DNA from: an uncultured Butyricicoccus sp.
GTDB lineage: Bacteria > Bacillota > Clostridia > Oscillospirales > Butyricicoccaceae
Assembly (NCBI GenBank): GCA_959018045.1
Contig: CAUEJN010000008.1
Span: forward strand, 1 to 29,117
Direction: 5' to 3'
Length of the DNA stretch: 29,117 bases
This document shows, one piece after another, positions 6,061 to 13,757 of this stretch. Made by a program: the position numbers and the translations under genes. The notes beneath the pieces are model-generated. The model was not told the origin of the DNA. It did no database searches and saw only the letters and a program-made list of their open reading frames with translations. Each line of letters opens with the position of its first letter. Position 1 is the first letter of the stretch.

Positions 6061-6504
6061 ATGATGAAAAAGAAAATGATTGCATGTGCAGTTATGGCTT
6101 GTGTATTGTCATTAGGAGTTACTAGTGGAGCATCTGCAGCAGATGTAGAAGATACAACAGAAAATATGATCGAAGCACAAGATTCATCAGACCGAATTGA
6201 AATTTTTCCGATTTATTTAGGCCAGGGATATTGTACCGGAGATGGTGTACGCGTACGAAAAGGACAAGGAACGAATTATGCAATCTTAGGCAGCCTATAT
6301 AAAGGAGACTTGATTAACGTATATAACGTAAAGCATGAGGTGGATGGATGGACTTACATTACCCATGGATGTGATGAGCATCCCCATGGATTGTCTGGAT
6401 ATATGGCGAGTCAATATGTAAGCGATCTTGATCCAGCACGGTTGGAGGCAGAGATTCAAGAAGATGTAGAAGATACGGATGACATTGTATTTGAAATCGG
6501 GTGA
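6061..6504 (+). CDS. secreted protein with bacterial SH3 domain
   Basis: One hundred forty-seven residues with AAGGAG 6 nt before ATG. The signal peptide is MMKKK plus a hydrophobic core, with a probable cut after GASA near residue 26. An acidic linker follows, then an SH3b-like domain at about 55-118, recognised by GVRVRKGQGTNYAILGSLYKG and the later GWTYIT and GYMASQYV blocks. SH3b domains commonly bind cell-wall peptides; there is no hydrolase domain here. The C terminus is acidic (DVEDTDDIVFEIG). Codon use is AT-rich, unlike the GC-rich housekeeping genes on either side, suggesting recent acquisition. The next gene starts 5 nt downstream. Confidence 0.85.
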   Translation: MMKKKMIACAVMACVLSLGVTSGASAADVEDTTENMIEAQDSSDRIEIFPIYLGQGYCTGDGVRVRKGQGTNYAILGSLYKGDLINVYNVKHEVDGWTYITHGCDEHPHGLSGYMASQYVSDLDPARLEAEIQEDVEDTDDIVFEIG

Positions 6505-6509
6505 TTTAT

Positions 6510-7139
6510 ATGAATTGGTTAACAACAGCGAGTATTTTGTTGTTGCTTGGTAATTCTTTTCCAATGACTCCAACTCTACCAGAATCACAATCTATATCTG
6601 TACTTAATAATGAGTTATCTGCAAACGAGACTGATTTTATAGCACAAGCGGCTTCTTTTATTAAAACTGCATTTGAATACGATGTTTCAGATATTGATCC
6701 TATCATGCAACAAGAGGGAAATCGTATATCTATATGGTTTTATCCAGATTCTCAAGATATTATGGATAACTATTTTGTGCAGATAGATCCGGATAGAGTG
6801 TATCCAACCATGCTATATCATTTTCAATATCCTAACGTTGAAAAAGTAGATATCGCAACAGATGATACCTTTACATATGATCCTAGAATTATTCAAGTTG
6901 CACGAGATTATATTGAGGAGGTATATGATGTCCATTGTACTACAGATGATATCAAAGTTTATGGATATCAAAATAAAGTAGCGGTGCAGTTTAAAGTTTC
7001 TGAGGATTGTTTTTTTGACGTGCGGTTTTTCTATAAAGACATGAAACCAACAGGAATTCTTTATTTAATAAATGAAGATGAAGCGTCAGTTTGGTTAGAG
7101 GCTAATCATGGTAAGATGTATTATAGCAGCAAAGAATAA
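6510..7139 (+). CDS. exported or membrane-anchored protein of unknown function
   Basis: Two hundred nine residues if translation begins at ATG 6510. GGGTGA, which overlaps the stop of the preceding gene, serves as ribosome binding site. A GTG at 6501 in the same frame is the alternative. The N-terminal MNWLTTASILLLLGNSF is a short hydrophobic export signal with no basic residues. The rest is soluble, acidic and rich in D, Y and F. I recognise no domain. It is AT-rich and surely co-transcribed with the SH3-type protein; a terminator follows at 7179. Confidence 0.72.
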   Translation: MNWLTTASILLLLGNSFPMTPTLPESQSISVLNNELSANETDFIAQAASFIKTAFEYDVSDIDPIMQQEGNRISIWFYPDSQDIMDNYFVQIDPDRVYPTMLYHFQYPNVEKVDIATDDTFTYDPRIIQVARDYIEEVYDVHCTTDDIKVYGYQNKVAVQFKVSEDCFFDVRFFYKDMKPTGILYLINEDEASVWLEANHGKMYYSSKE

Positions 7140-7178
7140 AACAGTTTAAATTATTAAAACAAGATAATTTGTTATTAT

Positions 7179-7209
7179 AAAAGTCTCTTCCATTTGGGAG
7201 AGACTTTTA
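7179..7209 (+). terminator. Rho-independent terminator
   Basis: AAAGTCTCTTCC pairs with GGAGAGACTTTT across ATTTG. It ends the 6061-7139 operon. Confidence 0.88.
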
Positions 7210-7230
7210 TAAGTTATTCGTTTATGATAG

Positions 7231-7378
7231 TTTAATCGGCAGGTTTACTTATGTATGAGCGAAGAAATGTTTTATCAGTGTATAGTTCGTACGTATGCAT
7301 ACGAACAAGATGGAAGAAATGCGGATTGCTGCTTGGTGGGAAGAAGAACGGCAGGATCGAATGCATTCAGATGCTTGA
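7231..7378 (+). pseudogene. decayed small gene fragment
   Basis: Frame 1 reads NRQVYLCMSEEMFYQCIVR through TYAYEQ, which looks protein-like. The same coding character then moves to frame 2, reading MEEMRIAAWWEEERQDRMHS to a stop at 7376-7378. A single-base indel around 7305-7310 would join them. No start with a ribosome binding site is seen and the 5' part opens directly after a stop codon, so this is probably the remnant of an internal or 3' part of a gene. The family is not recognised. A longer plus-strand frame at 7251-7496 that runs through two terminators is not credible. Confidence 0.4.
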
Positions 7379-7407
7379 TGTGAATATTTATTATAAGAGG
7401 ATGAACG

Positions 7408-7440
7408 TAAAAAATCCCTCCCGAGCGGGAGGGATTTTTA
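7408..7440. terminator. strong bidirectional-looking terminator hairpin
   Basis: AAAATCCCTCCCG pairs perfectly with CGGGAGGGATTTT, with T residues on the plus side and A residues on the other, so it could work on both strands. Confidence 0.82.
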
Positions 7441-7467
7441 TGACCGCGCTTTGCGCGGAGGGGGATT

Positions 7468-7494
7468 GCGCTCGCTGCGGCGAGCGCTTTTTTT
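7468..7494 (+). terminator. second terminator hairpin
   Basis: An 8-bp stem GCGCTCGC/GCGAGCGC with loop TGCG is followed by seven T. A further small hairpin (CCGCGC/GCGCGG) lies just before it at about 7444-7457, so three hairpins stand in tandem. Confidence 0.8.
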
Positions 7495-7506
7495 GATTAT
7501 TTTTGG

Positions 7507-7639
7507 TTGATTCCCGGGTCGGACACCGGGAATCAAGAGGGGATTTCGTGTCCTGCGGGACACGACTCAGGGCTCTGCCCTGAGAACCCGCAGCCTTTGA
7601 AAAGGCTGGCGAAACTTTCTGTGATTGGTGCGGTGGTTA
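7507..7639 (-). repeat. structured intergenic repeat, copy B (inverted relative to copy A)
   Basis: Read on the minus strand it starts TAACCACCGCACC, TAA being the stop of the YjdF-like gene. It continues with a stretch similar to copy A (ATCA...GAA...TTTCGCC.GCCTTT) and ends with the 42-bp block at 7507-7548. Inside are CTCAGGGC/GCCCTGAG and a 7-bp stem CGTGTCC/GGACACG with loop CGCA. The corresponding stem in copy A has different bases but the same length and loop. This copy is about 70 bp shorter than copy A. Confidence 0.75.
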
Positions 7640-8416
7640 TTTCTTTTCTTTGAGACCGAGGGTACGGCGGACGCGAGGAATAAATGCCGAGGCGAACTTA
7701 CCCTGACCGCGGCTCTTAACGTAGAAAAAGCCGATGATCGAGAATACGACAGCGCCGATGAAGTTGACGATCAAGTCTTTCATGGTATCGATTAGTCCAA
7801 TATCGATATAGCCGCCATATTTTGCAATCCAGTCCTCACCGTTGACGATGAGCGAATCAATTTTGACGTGTTCGACGATATTCAGGCCGTCCGGGTTAAA
7901 CATAACCGAGTTGATTTCGTGCACAATCCAGTCCTTCTGCATATCCATGTGCAGGTAGGTATCGGCGGCGAACTCGAAGAACTCCCACAGGACACCGACG
8001 GTCATGGAAAAGCAGAATGCGACGATGGCGAGGAACAGGGGAGACAATTTCACCGAGAAGCGTTCGCTTCGATTAAAGATATCCACGAGTGCAAAGCCGA
8101 TGGCCGCCATCAGGAAACCGTTTATCGTGTGCAGCATGGTATCCCAGTAGGGGATTTTGGTGTAATAGGAGTTGATTTCGCCCATAATTTCTGCGGCGAA
8201 GATGAAACAGTAGATGATGGTCTCGAGCGCCGGGGGAAGGTCGATGCCCAATTTGCGGTCGACGAAGATGGGGACGGTAAACAGGGCGAGGGTGAGCACA
8301 CAGACAAAGAGGTGCTCATAGTTGCCGCGCAGGAAGGCGCGGGCGGCGACGAAAACGACAATCAGGGACAGCAGTCCGCGGATTGTCATACGGCGTCGTT
8401 TGTTGCGGGATAACAT
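7637..8416 (-). CDS. YjdF/DUF2238-like integral membrane protein
   Basis: Two hundred fifty-nine residues, start preceded by AAAGGAG. A basic N terminus (MLSRNKRRR) leads into about six to seven membrane segments. YjdF/DUF2238-type landmarks are visible: PYWDTMLHTINGFLMAAIGF near the middle and VGVLWEFFEFAAD further on. These carry the conserved D, H and E residues of a family without established function. The C-terminal tail is basic and cytoplasmic. The gene stands alone on its strand, and its stop codon belongs to repeat copy B. Confidence 0.8.
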   Translation of the reverse strand: MLSRNKRRRMTIRGLLSLIVVFVAARAFLRGNYEHLFVCVLTLALFTVPIFVDRKLGIDLPPALETIIYCFIFAAEIMGEINSYYTKIPYWDTMLHTINGFLMAAIGFALVDIFNRSERFSVKLSPLFLAIVAFCFSMTVGVLWEFFEFAADTYLHMDMQKDWIVHEINSVMFNPDGLNIVEHVKIDSLIVNGEDWIAKYGGYIDIGLIDTMKDLIVNFIGAVVFSIIGFFYVKSRGQGKFASAFIPRVRRTLGLKEKK

Positions 8417-8484
8417 AGGATACTCCTTTCGGGGTGGGAGATCTCAGGGGCGGGAGAAAGGAACCGCCGAGATCGGGAAGATGG

Positions 8485-8518
8485 GAAAAAAGGGTCTCCG
8501 GCGGAGCGCCGGAGACCC
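8485..8518 (-). terminator. Rho-independent terminator of the 4-Cys small protein gene
   Basis: On the minus strand the 11-bp stem GGGTCTCCGGC/GCCGGAGACCC is followed by a run of T. Confidence 0.88.
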
Positions 8519-8536
8519 AGGACAGTTGCGAGACGC

Positions 8537-8725
8537 TTATTCGATGCCCTCTTCCTCGCCCTCAGGACGAGTATTGAACGCATAGTCTTCACAATTGTTA
8601 ACAGCCTCGACTTCGTTTGCGTAGGGGCAGACAAAAACGCGGCCTTCGGTCTCTGCCTTAGCAACGCAGATCTTGGTACCGACTGCATCGCGGCGGCGGA
8701 ACAGACACCACAGCTTCTTGGACAT
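8537..8725 (-). CDS. small conserved protein with four cysteines
   Basis: Sixty-two residues beginning MSKKLWCLFRRRDAVGTKIC. Cysteines lie at 7, 20, 33 and 45, spaced so that they could bind a metal, though no classical C-x2-C pair is present. The C terminus is very acidic (RPEGEEEGIE). I recall similar short proteins in Clostridia but know no function. The start is supported by AAAGGATGG upstream and by a promoter at 8767-8795; a terminator follows. It is therefore a monocistronic gene that is probably well expressed. Confidence 0.75.
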   Translation of the reverse strand: MSKKLWCLFRRRDAVGTKICVAKAETEGRVFVCPYANEVEAVNNCEDYAFNTRPEGEEEGIE

Positions 8726-8766
8726 ATGGATTTACCATCCTTTCTCAAATAGGAATCCTCGTTATT

Positions 8767-8795
8767 ATTTTATCATGCACAGTAGCATTTCACAA
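8767..8795 (-). promoter_or_regulatory. promoter of the 4-Cys small protein gene
   Basis: On the minus strand TTGTGA (8790-8795), a 17-bp spacer that ends with an extended TG, and TAAAAT (8767-8772). Confidence 0.7.
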
Positions 8796-8837
8796 GAGTT
8801 TTCCCGGCTTTCCTGCCGAGGAAAAGGCAAAATCCCC

Positions 8838-8866
8838 TTGCAACCGGTAAATGGGTGTGATAGCAT
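8838..8866 (+). promoter_or_regulatory. fbp: fbp promoter
   Basis: TTGCAA (8838-8843), 17-bp spacer, TAGCAT (8861-8866) with an extended TG at 8858-8859. Confidence 0.7.
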
Positions 8867-8893
8867 TAAGGTAATGAAGGCAATTACGGACGG

Positions 8894-8911
8894 GGTTCTG
8901 GCTTCAGAACC
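8894..8911 (+). other. fbp: stem-loop in the fbp leader
   Basis: GGTTCTG pairs with CAGAACC across GCTT, between the promoter and the ribosome binding site. There is no T run, so it is not a terminator; it may stabilise the leader. Confidence 0.5.
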
Positions 8912-8946
8912 GATTTGGAATTTGAAAACAGAAAGGGAAGATTGTT

Positions 8947-10875
8947 TTGACGCATGACATGAACTATCTGCGCCTGTTGGCCGAGAAATTCCCGACGATT
9001 GAATCGGTCACCAACGAGCTGGTCAACCTGCGCGCCATTATGCACCTGCCCAAGGGGACGGAGTATTATTTTTCCGATCTGCACGGCGAACATGAGGCAT
9101 TCATCCATCTGCTGCGATCGGGTTCGGGTGTGATTCGGGAGAAGATCGATGCACTGTTCCGCTCGTCGATGATGGAAGAAGACCGTTCTGCGCTGGCCGC
9201 GCTGGTCTACTATCCGACCACGCAGATGGCGCGTGCGCGCAAGACCGAGCAGAACTACGCCGACTGGTGCACCATCACGATCAACCATCTGGTGATTGTC
9301 GCGTGCGAGGTTTCGGCCAAGTATACGCGCAGCAAGGTGCGCCAGACGATTGACCCGCGTTATGCCGGACTGATTGAAGAGCTGATGAACACCGACGGCA
9401 CCGACGCAGACAAGCGCGTCTATTATCGAGAGATGATTGAGACCGTGGTGCAGGTGGGCTGTGCCGAGGGACTCATCAAGGCGCTGTGTCATTTGATTCA
9501 GCAGATGACCGTCGATCAGTTACATATTATCGGTGATATTTTCGACCGCGGCCCGCGTGCCGACCGTATTTTAGATGAGCTGATGAAGCACCACGACGTT
9601 GACATCCAGTGGGGCAATCACGACGTTGCCTGGATTGGTGCGATGTGCGGCAACCCGGTGTGCCTCATGAGCGTGCTGCGTATCGCCATCAGCTACAACG
9701 GTTTTGACTGCCTGGAGGACGGTTACGGCATCAACCTGCGACCGCTGTCCATGTTCGCGGCAACCACCTACGCAAACGACCCGTGCGAGCGCTTCATGCC
9801 GCACGTGCTGGACGAAAACGAGTTCGACCCGGTTGATCCCGCGCTGGCAGCCAAGATGCACAAGGCGGTCACGGTGATGATGTTCAAGCTGGAAGGACAG
9901 CTCATCAAGCGTCATCCCGAGTACGAGATGGAGGGCCGTCTGCTGCTCGACAAGATGGATCTTACAAAGGGCACGATCAAGATTGGCGGCAAGGAATACC
10001 AGCTGACCGACACCAATTTCCCGACCGTCGACCCCAAGGACCCCTACGCGCTGACCGAGGAAGAACAGAACATTCTGGATGGTTTCCAGGCTTCTTTCCG
10101 TCATTCCGAGCGTCTGCGCACTCATCTGGACTTCATTATGAGCCACGGTGCGATGTATAAGGTCGCGAACAATAAGCTGCTCTATCACGGCTGCATTCTG
10201 GTCGAGGAAGACGGCTCGCTGGCCGAGGTCGAGCTGGGCGGCAGTAAGCACAAGGGTCGCGAGCTGCTCGACTATCTGGAAATGCACGTGCGCCGCGCGT
10301 ACCACTCCGAGGCGCCCGACTCGGTCGACCTCATCTGGTACCTGTGGTGCGGTGCCCGTTCGCCGTTGTTCGGCAAGGATCGCATGACCTCCTTCGAGCG
10401 CTACTTTGTCGACGACAAGGCGCTGCAAAAGGAGCACATGAACCCATACTATAAATTTTATGACCAGCCCGAATTCTGCGAAGCCATCCTGCGCGAGTTC
10501 GGACTCGACCCGGCGTGCAGCCACATCGTCAATGGACATGTACCGGTCAAGCACGGCGACTCGCCCATCAAGGCAGGCGGCCGCCTGTTCGTCATTGATG
10601 GCGGTATCTCCAAGGCTTACCGCTCCAAGACCGGTATCGCCGGTTACACTTTGATCTCCTCTTCGCACGAAATTCAGCTCGCAGAACACCGTCCATTCCA
10701 CCGCGGAAATGACCTCGAGAGTCCGGAAACCTATACCACAGTGCACATTGTCGAGCGCATGCCGCGCCGTCTGATGGTCGAGGACACCGACGCAGGTCAG
10801 CGCTTCAGCCGCCGCATTGAGGAGCTCGGACAGCTGCTGGGGCTGTACCGTCAGGGCGTTTTTGGCGAAGCCTGA
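8947..10875 (+). CDS. fbp: fructose-1,6-bisphosphatase, class III
   Basis: Six hundred forty-two residues, the usual length of the Firmicutes class III enzyme. It hydrolyses fructose 1,6-bisphosphate to fructose 6-phosphate in gluconeogenesis. The metallophosphoesterase core is complete: FSDLHGEHE (D44, H46), GDIFDRGPRAD near 196, WGNHD near 222 and VNGHVPVKHGD near 528, followed by GGISKAYRSKTGIAGYTL. The start is TTG at 8947, chosen because AAAGGGA ends 8 nt upstream; ATG at 8959 would be too far from it. The long minus-strand frame at 9571-11046 is a shadow. No terminator is evident between this gene and the next one. Confidence 0.96.
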   Translation: MTHDMNYLRLLAEKFPTIESVTNELVNLRAIMHLPKGTEYYFSDLHGEHEAFIHLLRSGSGVIREKIDALFRSSMMEEDRSALAALVYYPTTQMARARKTEQNYADWCTITINHLVIVACEVSAKYTRSKVRQTIDPRYAGLIEELMNTDGTDADKRVYYREMIETVVQVGCAEGLIKALCHLIQQMTVDQLHIIGDIFDRGPRADRILDELMKHHDVDIQWGNHDVAWIGAMCGNPVCLMSVLRIAISYNGFDCLEDGYGINLRPLSMFAATTYANDPCERFMPHVLDENEFDPVDPALAAKMHKAVTVMMFKLEGQLIKRHPEYEMEGRLLLDKMDLTKGTIKIGGKEYQLTDTNFPTVDPKDPYALTEEEQNILDGFQASFRHSERLRTHLDFIMSHGAMYKVANNKLLYHGCILVEEDGSLAEVELGGSKHKGRELLDYLEMHVRRAYHSEAPDSVDLIWYLWCGARSPLFGKDRMTSFERYFVDDKALQKEHMNPYYKFYDQPEFCEAILREFGLDPACSHIVNGHVPVKHGDSPIKAGGRLFVIDGGISKAYRSKTGIAGYTLISSSHEIQLAEHRPFHRGNDLESPETYTTVHIVERMPRRLMVEDTDAGQRFSRRIEELGQLLGLYRQGVFGEA

Positions 10876-11047
10876 GATGCACGGACGCTCGTACAAAAAT
10901 GGCAAAATTGTAAACATTTTCGGCAGACTTCTACGTTCGCAAGAACAAGGTAGTTTTTCCCTTTGCTTTATGCTATATTGAAGATGAAAAGAACCTGCTT
11001 TTGGCACAGCGCCCTGCTTTCCCACGCAGAAAGGAGGATGACCCAAA

Positions 11048-11449
11048 ATGTTGTTTACAGCACTGAAACAGTACGATTTCGCGCAGATCCAGGCCGAATT
11101 GATTCAATATCTCGGAGAACTGGGTTTGGATGAGAGCATACTCAACACAACACTCAGGGGAGACATCACGATTGGCTCGCTCACAAACGGGCTGACCGAG
11201 CGCTTAATTGCAAAGGCGGCCGAAGAAGACCGCCGCAGATTCCGCGAAAAGCAAAGCGAAGGCATTGCGCGTGCGCAAAAAGCCGGTGTGGCCATTGGCC
11301 GACCGACGCGGAAGCAGGACAAGCGATTCCATAAGGTACGCGATATGTACCTGGCACAGGAGGTCACCGGACAGGAGGCCGCCCGACTGCTTGGCGTGGC
11401 ACCGAGTACCTTCTACCGCTGGCTGCGGCAGGAAGAGGAAGCCAAGTAG
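11048..11449 (+). CDS. protein consisting of the C-terminal part of a serine recombinase (no catalytic domain)
   Basis: One hundred thirty-three residues with AAGGAGG 10 nt before ATG. From about residue 38 it aligns by eye with the end of resolvase/invertase proteins: a GDITIGSLTNGL stretch, the long linking helix (LIAKAAEEDRRRFREKQSEG, then IARAQKAGVAIGRP), then a helix-turn-helix (TGQEAARLLGVAPSTFYRWL). The N-terminal domain with the nucleophilic serine (usual motif Y-x-R-x-S) is absent; the first 37 residues are unrelated. It has its own promoter-like TATATT with extended TG at 10971-10979. It should bind DNA without cutting it. It could be a domesticated regulator or a recombinase remnant that kept expression signals. 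Confidence 0.75.
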   Translation: MLFTALKQYDFAQIQAELIQYLGELGLDESILNTTLRGDITIGSLTNGLTERLIAKAAEEDRRRFREKQSEGIARAQKAGVAIGRPTRKQDKRFHKVRDMYLAQEVTGQEAARLLGVAPSTFYRWLRQEEEAK

Positions 11450-11467
11450 AACCGCCATCCGCGTACC

Positions 11468-11489
11468 GCAGGCGCATCGCTGCGCCTGC
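11468..11489 (+). other. stem-loop
   Basis: The 9-bp stem GCAGGCGCA/TGCGCCTGC has loop TCGC and no T run. It precedes the terminator at 11499. Confidence 0.55.
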
Positions 11490-11498
11490 CATCCCCTC

Positions 11499-11536
11499 AA
11501 GAGCGGGTTCCGTCCCAGTGCGGAGCCCGCTCTTTT
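11499..11536 (+). terminator. Rho-independent terminator of the recombinase-like gene
   Basis: AAGAGCGGG pairs with CCCGCTCTT, continued inward by TTCCG/CGGAG, and is followed by four T. Confidence 0.78.
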
Positions 11537-11681
11537 GCTCGCTGCCCCATACGTTTCACGGGATGCGGTCAAACACCCATAAAACACCGGATTGTATGCC
11601 TTTTCCACTGTTCAAAGTCCGGTTTTTATGATACACTGAAAGCACATCAGTAAATTTTGGACAACCCGAAGGAGGGTGGAC

Positions 11682-13046
11682 ATGAAACGATTTTTGGCCG
11701 GCTTGCTGTGTCTGCTGACCATGGGCGCGTGCAGTCTGACGCTGAGCGGCTGTACGCTCAAGACCGGCGTAGATCTGATGCAGCTGCCCAAACCGAATAA
11801 AGACCGCCAGGCTATCACAGACGAGCTCCAGCGGGTGCGCTCGACCGACGCGGTGGAGGACGCACCCTACGAGGGCGAGAACCGCAACACCGTACAGATG
11901 GTCGATCTGGATGGCGACGAGGTGGAAGAGGTGGTCGCCTTCTTCCGTGCACCGGCCAACGGAAACACCTACGAGGCCGTGGTGCTGAGCAAGCAGGCAG
12001 ACGAGTCGTACACCTGTGTCGGACGCATCCAGGGTACGGGCGCACGTATCGGCCAGGTCAGCTATCCGGTGGTCACCGAGGACGGACAGCGGTGCATTTT
12101 GATGAGTATGGACAAGGCGGGCGACCAGGGCAGCCACCTGATCGCAGCCGATTACAGCGATACCGGCATTGAAGTGATACTGGAGGCCGATTATATCAGT
12201 ATGCTGACCGTCGATCTGGACAGTGACGGCTCGCAGAACGTTTTTTTGATCTCCGGACAGGAAAACCGCCGCACGGCGACCATTTACAGCTATGATGAAG
12301 AGGATCGCGACCTGACGCTGATGAGTGAGAGTCCGCTGTCGGCATCGGCCAAGATCATCAGCCGGTTGGACAGCGGATATATCGCGGACAATCAGCCTGC
12401 GGTCTTTGTCGAGGAAACCGTTTCGGGCGGCAGCGGCCAGCAGACCGACCTGTTTGTCTACCAGCCCGACGAGGGACTGCGCAATCTGGCGCTGAGCACC
12501 GAGAGCGGCACCGGCCGGGGCACCTACCGCGTCGTACCGGCCAACGCCTGCGACATCAACGGCGACGGCCTGACCGAGATCCCGCGCGCGGTGCACATGG
12601 TGGGCTCCATGTCGGACGGCAGCGATGCGGTGTATATGTTAGACTGGTATCTGTATGATGCCGAGGGCGACCCGACCTATGTCGAGACCACGTACCGCAA
12701 CGTCAGCCAGGAATGGGACTTCCGCATCAGTCAGGACTGGTACGACGCAGTGCACGCGGTCAAGGGCTCGCAGGACGGCACCGACTATACCACCTTTGAG
12801 GTGTACGCCGCGGATGGCAAGTCCATTCCGCTGCTCACGATCTATTATATTCTGGGCGATGAGAGCGAGATCAACGCGCGGGTCGAGGCTTCCGACGAGA
12901 TGTTCGCGCTGGATGTGACCGATTCGGGCGTATTTGTCGCACAGATTCCGGCGGAAGCCAATAGCAGCAGCCTGAAACTGACCGAAGATCAGGTACATGA
13001 GCGATTTTCGCTGATTGCGGTTGACTGGAGCGCATCGCAGTCGTGA
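11682..13046 (+). CDS. lipoprotein with DxDxDG-type repeats, in the two-component operon
   Basis: Four hundred fifty-four residues from ATG 11682, chosen because AAGGAGG ends 6 nt upstream; a GTG two codons earlier is rejected. The signal peptide ends in the lipobox L-S-G-C with Cys24 as the lipidated residue, so the protein should be anchored outside the membrane. Three motifs resemble calcium-binding FG-GAP/VCBS loops: VDLDGDEVEE, VDLDSDGSQN and CDINGDGLTE. They suggest a beta-propeller-like fold. No hydrolase motif is seen. A response regulator starts 16 nt downstream and a histidine kinase follows, so the lipoprotein may modulate that sensor or be an envelope-stress output. This is inferred from position only. 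Confidence 0.82.
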   Translation: MKRFLAGLLCLLTMGACSLTLSGCTLKTGVDLMQLPKPNKDRQAITDELQRVRSTDAVEDAPYEGENRNTVQMVDLDGDEVEEVVAFFRAPANGNTYEAVVLSKQADESYTCVGRIQGTGARIGQVSYPVVTEDGQRCILMSMDKAGDQGSHLIAADYSDTGIEVILEADYISMLTVDLDSDGSQNVFLISGQENRRTATIYSYDEEDRDLTLMSESPLSASAKIISRLDSGYIADNQPAVFVEETVSGGSGQQTDLFVYQPDEGLRNLALSTESGTGRGTYRVVPANACDINGDGLTEIPRAVHMVGSMSDGSDAVYMLDWYLYDAEGDPTYVETTYRNVSQEWDFRISQDWYDAVHAVKGSQDGTDYTTFEVYAADGKSIPLLTIYYILGDESEINARVEASDEMFALDVTDSGVFVAQIPAEANSSSLKLTEDQVHERFSLIAVDWSASQS

Positions 13047-13062
13047 CAGGAGGGAAAAGCAA

Positions 13063-13752
13063 ATGAAGCGTAAAGTATTGGTACTGGAAGATGAAGAGAA
13101 TATCCGCAGCTTTGTCGTGCTCAATCTCAAGCGCGCGGGGTTCGAGGTGATCGAGGCGGGCAGCGGCGAGCAGGCGCTCGAGCTGTTTGAGCAGCACCCC
13201 GATGTGCAGGTGGCCGTGCTCGATGTCATGCTGCCGGGGATCGATGGGTACGAGGTGTGCCGCACCATGCGTGCACGCGGTTCGCGCGCGGGCATTATCA
13301 TGCTGACCGCACGCACCCAGGAGTCGGATAAGGTGACCGGCCTCATGACCGGCGCGGACGACTACGTGACCAAGCCGTTCTCAGTGGTCGAGCTGGTCGC
13401 GCGCGTCGAGGCGTTGTTCCGCCGCGTCGGCGGAGGCGGCTTCCAGGAGGACGACAGCATCCGCTCGGGGCCGTTCCGCTTAGATGCCCGGTCGCGTGAG
13501 GTGACCAAGAATGGGGTCAAGATCGAGCTGACTCAGATCGAATACGGCATTTTGAGGGCGTTTATGAGCAATGTCGGCCGCGCACTGTCGCGTGACGATA
13601 TCCTCGAGATGGTCTGGGGTCACCACTACGTCGGTGAGCTCAAAATCGTCGACGTCAACATCCGCCGCCTGCGCATCAAGATAGAGGACAATCCGGCCTC
13701 GCCGCGCTATATCGTCACCGTGCGCGGCTTTGGTTATATGTGGGAAGGCTAA
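13063..13752 (+). CDS. OmpR/PhoB-type response regulator
   Basis: Two hundred twenty-nine residues. The receiver domain (1-120) shows the acidic pocket LEDEEN (about 8-13), the phosphoacceptor D54 in VLDVMLPGIDGYE, the switch threonine in LTAR and K104 in DDYVTKPF. The C-terminal winged helix (about 135-229) has LTQIEYGILRAFM, GRALSRDDILEMVWG, VDVNIRRLRIKIE and TVRGFGYMW, all standard for the OmpR group. The start at 13063 follows AGGAGGG; an in-frame upstream start at 13015 lies inside the lipoprotein gene and is rejected. The cognate kinase starts 5 nt downstream. Confidence 0.96.
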   Translation: MKRKVLVLEDEENIRSFVVLNLKRAGFEVIEAGSGEQALELFEQHPDVQVAVLDVMLPGIDGYEVCRTMRARGSRAGIIMLTARTQESDKVTGLMTGADDYVTKPFSVVELVARVEALFRRVGGGGFQEDDSIRSGPFRLDARSREVTKNGVKIELTQIEYGILRAFMSNVGRALSRDDILEMVWGHHYVGELKIVDVNIRRLRIKIEDNPASPRYIVTVRGFGYMWEG

Positions 13753-13757
13753 GGGAA

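Noticed and set aside
7251..7496. An 81-codon plus-strand frame
   Set aside because: It runs through two terminator hairpins; the protein-like signal is in other frames and appears as a remnant.
9571..11046. A 491-codon open frame on the minus strand across fbp
   Set aside because: It mirrors the GC-rich codon pattern of fbp, which has complete family motifs on the plus strand; no ribosome binding site or domain supports the minus frame.
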